Positions 1-6,718 of a stretch of 64,000 nt of DNA are shown here, piece by piece. Source of the stretch: Bifidobacterium choloepi (lineage in GTDB: Bacteria > Actinomycetota > Actinomycetes > Actinomycetales > Bifidobacteriaceae); the NCBI RefSeq assembly GCF_010667615.1, contig NZ_VYSG01000002.1, positions 62,001 through 126,000 on the forward strand. The letters run 5' to 3'. Within the stretch, counting starts at the first letter, position 1; each line of letters begins with the position of its first letter. The position numbers and the translations under genes were made by a program. Below the pieces are notes generated by a model that saw nothing but the letters and a program-made list of their open reading frames with translations, had not been told where the DNA came from and did no database searches.

Positions 1-17
1 TCGGGAGGTGGCGGTTA

Positions 18-167
18 GGCACGATTTCGACTCGGAAATCGTGACCGATCGTCAGGTTGGGTTGGCAAGTGACGGATAGTCATGGTTTTGGTTCGGGGAT
101 CGTGACTGATCGTCAAGTCGGGCCGGGAAGAGACGGACGGTCACGGTTCGGATGCATAAATCGTGAC
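18..167. repeat. 61-bp tandem hairpin array, copy A (3 units)
   Basis: Three imperfect units repeat with a period of exactly 61 bp; the hairpin stems start at 18, 79 and 140. Each unit has a 6-bp stem (GTCACG pairing with CGTGAC in the best unit), a 16-nt loop and a less conserved remainder. The unit at 79 has GTCATG, which still pairs by wobble; the unit at 18 has GGCACG, with one mismatch. The family, loop length and orientation match the array at 3202-3500. A further inverted piece (GTGACG/GTCACG) lies at 191-206. No ORF in this stretch looks genuine. Confidence 0.85.
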
Positions 168-267
168 TATTGGTACTGTTGGCACGATTCGTGACGGTTG
201 GTCACGAAACTAGACAACGATTCGAAGAGGTGACCGGCGGAAGCATCGTTCTACGCTGTTGGAAACT

Positions 268-337
268 CAAGCGCTTCACTAGGCGACACGCCATTCGCCT
301 GCCTAATCCACCATGAATTAACAGCGTTAATATTAAC
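268..337. promoter_or_regulatory. Candidate operators upstream of the first fructokinase
   Basis: Two palindromes lie between the repeat array and the kinase gene: AAGCGCTT at 269-276 and the perfect 12-mer GTTAATATTAAC at 326-337. Both have counterparts in the promoter of the ROK repressor gene (AAGCGCTT at 6567-6574 and a CGTTTATATATTAACG near-palindrome at 6536-6551). AAGCGCTT resembles the core of LacI-type operators. The shared pair suggests common control of the two fructokinase loci. Binding is inferred. Confidence 0.55.
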
Positions 338-434
338 TCAGTTAACTCATGAGGGCGTGAGTTGGCGAAGACGACAAGAAGGACATGGCACCGCCCCTCC
401 CCTCGGGGACGACGCCGGCGACAAAGGAGCCACA

Positions 435-1559
435 ATGACCGAAAACCCAACTGCGGGGGAGACGACGACCACCACCACGACAACCACGACCGCTCCGGCG
501 GCGGCAAACGGCGCCGCCGCCGAGAATGCCGCCCCGACCGCCGCCGGCCCGGCCGCCACCACCACGACCACGACGACGACCGCCACCCCGTCCGCCCCGA
601 CAGCTGCCACGACCGCCGCGGAACCGGCGACCGCCGCCGCTCCCGAGACCGAGCCGGCCGGCAACGGCAAGCCCGTCGTCGTCGCGCTCGGCGAACTGCT
701 GTGGGACATGCTGCCCACCGGCAAGCGCGCCGGCGGCGCTCCCGTCAACTTCGCCTACCACGCCATGATGAACGGCGCCGAAAGCTACGCCGTCAGCGCC
801 GTCGGCGAGGACGCGCTCGGCGACGAACTGCTCGAGCAGGCCCACGATGCCGGCGTCCACACCGTCGTTCAGCGCAACGCCTGGCCGACCGGCACCGTCG
901 CTGTCAAGCTCAAGGAAGGCATCCCCGAATACGACATCGTCAAGGGCGTGGCCTGGGACCACATCGCCTACACCCGCGAGCTCATTGACGTCGTCTCCAG
1001 GGCCGACGCGATCTGCTACGGCACGCTCGCGCTGCGCTCGCAGGAAACGCATGACACGATCATCGAGCTGCTCAAGGCGGTCAAGCCCGGCGCGATGACG
1101 TTCTTCGACGTCAACCTGCGCGGCGACCACTACTCGAAGGAGCTCATCGAGGAGCTGCTCGACTACTCGACGGTCTTCAAGATCAACGACGCGGAACTGC
1201 TGCTCGTGCGCGACATGTTCGACATCCGCGGCACCTCCGACGACGCGGCCTGCCGCTGGTTCATCGACAACTACGACCTCGACTACGTCATCCTGACGGC
1301 CGGCGCCGACTACTCGACGATCGTCAGCCGCACGGGCGAGTCGTCGACGGTTCCGACGCCGAAGGTCGTCGTCGCGGACACCGTCGGCGCCGGCGACTCC
1401 TTCTCCGGTGTTTTCACCGCCCGCACGCTGCTCGGCGACCCGCTGCCCGTCGCGCACCGCCGCGCCGTCAACACCGCCGCCTACGTCTGCACGCAGTCCG
1501 GCGCCTGGCCCGAGTATCCGGCGGCGATGCCGGACTACACGCTGACCGTGGCCCGGTAA
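435..1559 (+). CDS. PfkB-family fructokinase with Thr/Ala-rich N-terminal extension
   Basis: Predicted ATP-dependent sugar kinase of the PfkB (ribokinase) family, most likely a cytoplasmic fructokinase, 374 aa. The kinase core starts near residue 80 (VVVALGELLWDM) and has the substrate-binding GGAPVNFAYH segment and the C-terminal PfkB signature DTVGAGDSFSG near residue 315 with its catalytic Asp. The start at 435 has a good SD (AAAGGAG, 422-428). No alternative start lies between it and the core, so the first ~79 residues appear to be translated. They are almost entirely Thr, Ala, Pro and Glu, with runs of ten and eight Thr, which is unusual for this family. The core is clearly paralogous to the kinase at 4185-5093, which lacks the extension. 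The downstream neighbour is an FHS sugar permease, probably co-transcribed. Substrate is inferred from family and context. Confidence 0.85.
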   Translation: MTENPTAGETTTTTTTTTTAPAAANGAAAENAAPTAAGPAATTTTTTTTATPSAPTAATTAAEPATAAAPETEPAGNGKPVVVALGELLWDMLPTGKRAGGAPVNFAYHAMMNGAESYAVSAVGEDALGDELLEQAHDAGVHTVVQRNAWPTGTVAVKLKEGIPEYDIVKGVAWDHIAYTRELIDVVSRADAICYGTLALRSQETHDTIIELLKAVKPGAMTFFDVNLRGDHYSKELIEELLDYSTVFKINDAELLLVRDMFDIRGTSDDAACRWFIDNYDLDYVILTAGADYSTIVSRTGESSTVPTPKVVVADTVGAGDSFSGVFTARTLLGDPLPVAHRRAVNTAAYVCTQSGAWPEYPAAMPDYTLTVAR

Positions 1560-1739
1560 CGCGCGGGGCGGGCAGCCGGGACAGGCTGCAGGCCGCCGCC
1601 ATCACGCTTGGCGGAAGCATCGTGCCGAATTTCCCTTTCCTCTTTTCTTTCAGGAACGGCGAGACGCCTCCGTCAGTTCGGTCCTTCCCGGTTCGATCGG
1701 CCGGGGAGGAACCACCCCTCTCCTTCTCTTTCCTTCCTT

Positions 1740-1836
1740 TCTGGCCAACACAAGACAACTCAACTCAACACAGCACACTCCAACACACAGCACAACCCAA
1801 TCCACACCATCCAACTTTTTCATCTCATTTCACATC
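1740..1836 (+). promoter_or_regulatory. G-poor, C/A-rich leader before the FHS permease
   Basis: About 95 nt immediately upstream of the permease SD consist mainly of C and A (CAACACA-like runs) with almost no G, in a genome that is otherwise very G+C rich. Such a segment cannot fold well, so it may keep the ribosome-binding region open or serve as a translation enhancer. The rest of the 1560-1850 gap shows no gene. A 14-bp match (GGCGGAAGCATCGT) to the region upstream of the first kinase (near 237) occurs at about 1611. Confidence 0.4.
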
Positions 1837-1850
1837 AAAGGGGACAAACG

Positions 1851-3173
1851 ATGAGTAATGAAATCAAGGCCGGCGGCGACGTCGCCACCGGCACCGCGGC
1901 CGCCGGAGCCGCCAACAAGCAAGCCGGCTTCGCGAAGATCGCGCCGGTGATGTTCGCGTTCTTCGTGATGGGCTTCGTCGACCTCGTCGGCACCGCCACG
2001 AACTACGTGAAGACCGAATTCAACCTGTCGAACAGCACCGCGAACCTGTTCACGACGATGGTCTTCTTCTGGTTCCTGATCCTGTCGGTGCCGACCGGCG
2101 TGCTCATGAACAAGATCGGCCGCCGCAAGACGGTCCTCGGCTCCATCCTCGTCACGCTCGTCGCGATGGCGCTGCCGATCATCGCCTACACGATGTTCAA
2201 CGGCAACGCGCGCCTGGCGCTCATCGTCATCTCGTTCGCGTTCCTCGGCATCGGCAACACGCTGATGCAGGTCTCGCTCAACCCGCTGCTCACGTCGTTC
2301 GTCAGCGGCAACAAGCTCGCCTCGACGCTGACCACCGGCCAGTTCGTCAAGGCCTTCGCCTCGCTGTTCGCGCCGTACATCGCCGCCTGGGGCTTCCAGC
2401 ATTTCGCCGACAAGTGGTGGATGCTGTTCGTCATCTACTTCGTCATCGGCGTGCTCTCCTACCTGCTGCTCGCGTTCGACAAGATCAACGAGCCGGCGCC
2501 CGATAACGGCACGACAACGATCGGCAAGTGCTTCAAGCTGCTGTTCTCCGACCGCGTCGTCTTCCTCTGCTTCCTCGGCATCATCGCGCACGTCGGCGTC
2601 GACGTCGGCATCAACGCCCAGGCGCCGCGCATCCTGATGGAGCACACCGACGTCGCGCTGACGACGGCGACGAGCGCCACGATGGTCTACTTCATCGCCC
2701 GTATGATCGGCTGCTTCACCGGCTCCTTCGCGCTGTCGCGCATCTCGAACCGCATCGGCCTTGTCATCTGCGGCACGATCATGACCACCTCGGCCATCTG
2801 CTTCGCGATCTTCACGCTTGCGCCGGCCTCCGTCGCCGTCTCGCTCGAGTGGGTCTTCTGGCTCGCCATCGCGCTCGTCGGCTTCGGTAACTCGAACGTC
2901 TTCTCGCTGTTCCTGTCGCACGGCCTCAACTACCGTGCCGACCGCCAGAACGAGATCTCCGGCCTGATGCTGATGGGCCTGATCGGCGGCGCGATCTTCC
3001 CGCCGATCATGGGTGCCGCCGCCGACGCGATCGGCCAGTTCGGCGCCGTGCTCGTCATGGCCATCGGCTGCGTCTACGTCCTCGTCGTCGGCATCGGCTA
3101 CCGCGTGCTCGAGAACCACAGGACCGCCGCCTCGCTGTCGGCTTCCGACGGCGAGCAGGCCGTCGCCGCCTGA
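1851..3173 (+). CDS. FHS-family MFS sugar permease
   Basis: Proton-coupled sugar importer of the major facilitator superfamily, fucose-galactose-glucose:H+ symporter (FHS) branch, 440 aa in the inner membrane. About twelve hydrophobic segments are visible, starting with APVMFAFFVMGFVD near residue 25. The loop after helix 2-3 carries the MFS-type basic motif (NKIGRRKT). The start is supported by AAAGGGGA at 1837-1844. The fructokinase upstream on the same strand suggests fructose as a likely substrate, but FHS members also carry glucose, mannose or fucose. Both genes lie between two arrays of one repeat family, as a cassette would. Confidence 0.82.
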   Translation: MSNEIKAGGDVATGTAAAGAANKQAGFAKIAPVMFAFFVMGFVDLVGTATNYVKTEFNLSNSTANLFTTMVFFWFLILSVPTGVLMNKIGRRKTVLGSILVTLVAMALPIIAYTMFNGNARLALIVISFAFLGIGNTLMQVSLNPLLTSFVSGNKLASTLTTGQFVKAFASLFAPYIAAWGFQHFADKWWMLFVIYFVIGVLSYLLLAFDKINEPAPDNGTTTIGKCFKLLFSDRVVFLCFLGIIAHVGVDVGINAQAPRILMEHTDVALTTATSATMVYFIARMIGCFTGSFALSRISNRIGLVICGTIMTTSAICFAIFTLAPASVAVSLEWVFWLAIALVGFGNSNVFSLFLSHGLNYRADRQNEISGLMLMGLIGGAIFPPIMGAAADAIGQFGAVLVMAIGCVYVLVVGIGYRVLENHRTAASLSASDGEQAVAA

Positions 3174-3197
3174 TCCCGGTACCGCTACCTTCGCCCT

Positions 3198-3500
3198 GAA
3201 TCGTTACGAATCGTTCCATGTCGTCTCGAATGGAACGATTCGTAACGTTTTTTAATAGAAAACCGTTACGAATCGTCCGTCTTGAAAAATGAGGGGCGAT
3301 TCGTAACGGTTTGGCGCCGGAAATCGTTACAAATTGTCCGTCTTAAAAAATTCGGGGCGATTCGTAACGGTTCGGCGCCGGAAATCGTTACAAATTGTCC
3401 GTCTCGAAAAATGAGGGGCGATTCGTAACGGTTCGGTGCCGGAAAACGTTACGAATTGTTCCTCTTGAAAAATCGGGGACGATTCGTAACGATTTTTTCG
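3198..3500. repeat. 61-bp tandem hairpin array, copy B (5 units)
   Basis: The element ATTCGTAACG recurs at 3238, 3299, 3360, 3421 and 3482, a period of exactly 61 bp. Each full unit has GTAACG, a 16-nt loop (often GTTCGGCGCCGGAAAT), then CGTTAC. Pairing continues outward with a few G:U or mismatched positions. The array begins with an 18-bp perfect inverted repeat (3202-3219 with 3230-3247) and ends in a T-run at about 3492-3497. It fills the convergent gap between the FHS permease and dtd. Compared with copy A, the stem pair A-T is replaced by C-G (GTAACG/CGTTAC versus GTCACG/CGTGAC). There are no unique spacers, so it is not a CRISPR. Confidence 0.9.
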
Positions 3501-3512
3501 TCCGGACCGTGA

Positions 3513-3974
3513 CTATCGTTCCAGTTCGATCGTGACGGGACCGTCGTTGACGAGGCCGACGCGCATGTGGGCGCCGAACCGGCCTTCCCTCACCGGAATG
3601 CCGCCGCTGCGCAGCGCCTCGTTGAACTTGATCCACGTCAGGTTCGCATGCTCCGGCTTGCCGGCGCCGACGAAGCTCGGCCGGTTGCCCTTGCGGCAGT
3701 CGGCGAACAGCGTGAACTGCGAGATCGACAGGATCTCGCCGCCGATGTCCTGGATCGAGCGGTTCATCTTGCCGTGTTCGTCCTCGAAAACGCGCAGGTT
3801 GAGGATCTTGTGGGCGAGCCAGGAAATCTGCTCGTCGCCGTCGCCGTCGGCCACGCCGACGAGCAGCAGGTAGCCGGGGCCGATTTGCTGCGGCTCGAAC
3901 GTCACGTCCGGCGTGCCGAGCTCGTTGACGACGTCGACCGATGCTTGCGAAACTTTCTGCAGGACAACTTTCAT
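3513..3974 (-). CDS. dtd: D-aminoacyl-tRNA deacylase
   Basis: Homodimeric editing enzyme that hydrolyses D-aminoacyl-tRNA (and Gly-tRNA(Ala)), keeping D-amino acids out of translation; 153 aa, a normal length. It begins MKVVLQKVSQASV, typical of the family. It carries the two active-site motifs, SQFTLFAD (around residue 80) and the C-terminal cross-subunit Gly-cisPro motif NDGPVTI. An in-frame ATG nine bases upstream (MSPMKVV) is possible, but the chosen start fits family alignments. It converges on the FHS permease across the repeat array. Confidence 0.93.
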   Translation of the reverse strand: MKVVLQKVSQASVDVVNELGTPDVTFEPQQIGPGYLLLVGVADGDGDEQISWLAHKILNLRVFEDEHGKMNRSIQDIGGEILSISQFTLFADCRKGNRPSFVGAGKPEHANLTWIKFNEALRSGGIPVREGRFGAHMRVGLVNDGPVTIELER

Positions 3975-4184
3975 GGGACTCATCGTAGCCGGCGGGGTGG
4001 CGGGAACCTTCCGGACGGGAAATGCCGGGAAACACCGGGGAATGTCGGGAAACAAAGGGAACGAAGGGAAACGCCGGGGAGTACACGGAAGAATCGTACG
4101 GAAGAATCGTGCGAAAAAAATCCGCCGACGGAACCCGGGTGCAGAGAAAATGGGTTCCGCCGGCGGACAGCTGGATCGCCCGCG

Positions 4185-5093
4185 TCAGAGCAGGCCGTCT
4201 TCCTTCATCTTCAGGTAGTCGGGAATCTCCGCCGGATAGTCGGGCCACGCGCCGGTCTGCGTGCAGACATAGGCGGCCGTGTTGACGGCGGCGCGGTGCG
4301 CCTCGGCCATCGACGAGCCGGTAAGCAGCCGGCCGGTGAACGTGCCGGAGAACGAGTCGCCGGCGCCGACGGTGTCGGCGACCTCGACGAGCGGCGTCGC
4401 CAGCGTCGAGACCGAGCCGTCCTTCGCGTAGACGGAGCTGAACGTCGAGCCGCCGGTCAGGATCAGGTAGTCGAGGCCGAACCGCTCGATGAAGCGGCGG
4501 GCGATGTCGTCGTCGGACAGGCCGTCCTCGAAGCCGAACATGCCGCGCAGCATCTCGAGCTCCTCGTCGTTGATCTTGAAGACCTTCGCGTAGCCGAGCA
4601 GCTCCTCGATGAGCTCCTTCGAGTAGAAGTCGCCGCGCAGGTTGATGTCGAAGAACGTCAGCGCCTCCGGCTTCGCGGCCGCGAGCAGGTCGACGATCGC
4701 GTCGTGGGCGGCGGGGGATCGCAGGCCGAGCGTGCCGTAGCAGATCGCGTCGGCGCGGGCGACGAGCTCCTCGAGTTCCGGCGTCGCCTCGAGATGGTCC
4801 CAGGCGACGTCCTCGACGATCGTGTATTCGGGAATGCCGTTCCTGAGCGCGACCTCGACGGTGCCGGTCGGCCAGGCGTTGCGCTGGAGCACGGCGTCGA
4901 TGCCGGCCTGCGCGGCCGCGGTGGCCAGTTCGTCGCCGAGCTCGTCGTTGCCGATCGCCGAGATCGAGTGGCTTTCGGTGCCGTTCTTCATCGCGTGGTA
5001 GGCGAAGTTGACCGGCGCGCCGCCGGCCCGCTTGCCGTCCGGCAGCATATCCCAGAGCAGTTCGCCGAGGGAGACGACGGTGGGTTGGGGCAT
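4185..5093 (-). CDS. PfkB-family fructokinase
   Basis: Cytoplasmic ATP-dependent sugar kinase, 302 aa, the usual PfkB length. It has LGELLWDMLPDGKRAGG at the N-terminus, RNAWPTGTV, FFDINLRGD and the catalytic DTVGAGDSFSG signature near residue 240. It is a clear paralogue of the kinase at 435-1559, with long identical stretches such as GGAPVNFAYHAM and YSKELIEELL, and with no N-terminal extension. The SD AAAGGTGA precedes the ATG. The ROK repressor lies directly upstream on the same strand, so the pair probably forms an operon with autoregulation. Fructose is the likely substrate; this is inferred from family. Confidence 0.87.
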   Translation of the reverse strand: MPQPTVVSLGELLWDMLPDGKRAGGAPVNFAYHAMKNGTESHSISAIGNDELGDELATAAAQAGIDAVLQRNAWPTGTVEVALRNGIPEYTIVEDVAWDHLEATPELEELVARADAICYGTLGLRSPAAHDAIVDLLAAAKPEALTFFDINLRGDFYSKELIEELLGYAKVFKINDEELEMLRGMFGFEDGLSDDDIARRFIERFGLDYLILTGGSTFSSVYAKDGSVSTLATPLVEVADTVGAGDSFSGTFTGRLLTGSSMAEAHRAAVNTAAYVCTQTGAWPDYPAEIPDYLKMKEDGLL

Positions 5094-5196
5094 GATGTCA
5101 CCTTTCTGGACAGGGGTGTTGGGGGAGTGGTGGGTTTGGTCCGGCGAACGGCGGCCGACAGTCGTTGTCGGTCACCGGAAGCCGGGACATCTTCTG

Positions 5197-5220
5197 GACG
5201 ATTCCCGCGCCGGAATCGTC
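5197..5220. repeat. Short palindrome GACGATTCC/GGAATCGTC between ROK repressor and kinase
   Basis: Perfect 9-bp arms with a 6-nt loop (CGCGCC) in the 188-bp gap between the repressor stop and the kinase start. Both arms contain the over-represented word ACGATTC/GAATCGT. It could be an mRNA-processing or attenuating hairpin; there is no T-run. The remainder of the gap shows no gene. Confidence 0.6.
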
Positions 5221-5281
5221 GGGGCTGGACTGGCGGAAACCATGGAGGCCATGGAACCCGCGGATACTGTGGTCTGGTTGG

Positions 5282-6478
5282 TCAGGCGATCTCGAAGAAC
5301 ATCGACGGGTTGGCGAGGAACTGCGTGATCGCGACGGCCGCGGCGCCGGTGACGGCGGCGTCGGCCGGCAGTCTCGACAGCGAGATCGTCGTGTGCTCGG
5401 CGAGCTCCGGAATGACCCGCTCGTCGACGACCCGCTGGACGGCGTCGAGCAGCGGCTGGCCGGCACCGGCGACGATGTCGCCGAGGACGATTCGCTCCGG
5501 ATTGAACGCGTTGAAGATCGTGACGGCGCCGTAGCCGACGATCGTGCCGATCTTCTCGACGAGGCCGCGCGCGTCGGCGTTGCCGCTGGCCGCCGCCGCG
5601 AACAGCGCGTTGCAGGCGTCGCGATGCGTCATCGATGCGGCATCGGGCACGATCCGTCCGTCCTCGACGAGCATCCGGTGGATCGTCACGGCCGAGCACA
5701 TCGACTCGAGACAGCCGTAGTTGCCGCATTCGCAGCGCTCGCCGTTCGCGTCGATGCTGATGTGGCCGATCTCGGTGGCCGCGCCCTGCGACCCGTTGAT
5801 CGTCCTGCCGTTCTCGAGCACGCCGAGACCGACGCCCTCGCCGATCAGGTAGTAGGCGAGCGACCCGGTGTCGCAGTCGGGATCGAACAGGTGCTGGGCC
5901 AGCGCGCCGGCGCGGGCGTCGTGCTCGACGAAGACCGGCACGCTGAACGCGTCCGAGAACTCGTCGAGGAAGTTGACCTTGCGCCACTCTTCCATCGACG
6001 AGACGACGGCGGTGCGGCCGATGTTGCGCAGGTACGGGCCCGGCACGGCCATGCCGATCGCGACGATGCCGTCGTCGGCGGCGAGCAGCGACTCGACGAT
6101 CCGGTGGACGTCGGCGATCGCCGACGGGATGTCCTCCGGGTCGATCGCCGTGATCTCGCGGTCGGCGAGCTGCTTGCCGGCGAGGTCGAAGACGCCGATC
6201 TCGACGAGCGAGCGCGCGAACTTGACGCCGACGACGTGGAAGCGCGACTTGTCGAGCGTCAGGCCGATCGAGCGGCGGTTGCGGCTGCCGCCGATGTCGC
6301 CGGTCTCGTCGATGACGCCGGCTTCCAGCAGCTTCGCCGTGATCTTCGTGATCGCCGCCGGCGTCAGTTCCAGCGCCTTCGCGATCGACGCGCGGCTCTC
6401 GACGCCGTGATGGTAGAGGTGCGACAGGATTCTCGAACGATTGTGCTCGGACAACGTCGCCTGCGTTGGTTCCGCCAT
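5282..6478 (-). CDS. ROK-family transcriptional repressor
   Basis: NagC/XylR-type ROK regulator, 398 aa. A winged helix-turn-helix occupies roughly residues 9-58 (HNRSRILSHLYHHG, then ASIAKALELTPAAITKITAK). The ROK sugar-binding domain follows, with EIGHISID and the structural zinc motif CECGNYGCLE. The start at 6478 is supported by a strong SD (GGGAGG). It is followed by the fructokinase, and its own promoter carries palindromes also found upstream of the other fructokinase and permease. A local fructose or related sugar regulon is therefore likely. The inducer is not determinable from sequence. Confidence 0.88.
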   Translation of the reverse strand: MAEPTQATLSEHNRSRILSHLYHHGVESRASIAKALELTPAAITKITAKLLEAGVIDETGDIGGSRNRRSIGLTLDKSRFHVVGVKFARSLVEIGVFDLAGKQLADREITAIDPEDIPSAIADVHRIVESLLAADDGIVAIGMAVPGPYLRNIGRTAVVSSMEEWRKVNFLDEFSDAFSVPVFVEHDARAGALAQHLFDPDCDTGSLAYYLIGEGVGLGVLENGRTINGSQGAATEIGHISIDANGERCECGNYGCLESMCSAVTIHRMLVEDGRIVPDAASMTHRDACNALFAAAASGNADARGLVEKIGTIVGYGAVTIFNAFNPERIVLGDIVAGAGQPLLDAVQRVVDERVIPELAEHTTISLSRLPADAAVTGAAAVAITQFLANPSMFFEIA

Positions 6479-6535
6479 CGCTTCCTCCCCGTGCCCAGCG
6501 GTTCCGCCGTCGGATAACCGCTTCTTGATTAACTT

Positions 6536-6575
6536 CGTTTATATATTAACGCAATTAAAGATACTTAAGCGCTTC
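6536..6575. promoter_or_regulatory. Candidate operators in the ROK repressor promoter
   Basis: A near-palindrome CGTTTATATATTAACG (6536-6551) is followed by AAGCGCTT (6567-6574). Both match elements upstream of the first fructokinase at 326-337 and 269-276. The AT-rich segment 6520-6570 stands out from the surrounding G+C-rich DNA and should contain the repressor gene promoter. The rest of 6576-6718 shows no gene. Confidence 0.55.
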
Positions 6576-6718
6576 AGCGTGTCGTCCAAACAGAATCTCC
6601 AATTTCCGGCGTTCTGTCGGGTTTCGGAGACGGGAGGATGGTTGGGCCGGCTCTGGGGAAAACGTCCGCCAGGTTGCGACTGTCCGCCTTTTCTTTTGGG
6701 AGGAGACGGACAGTCACG

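Noticed and set aside
3198..3500. Possible CRISPR array
   Set aside because: The whole 61-bp period is repeated; there are no unique spacers and no cas genes nearby.
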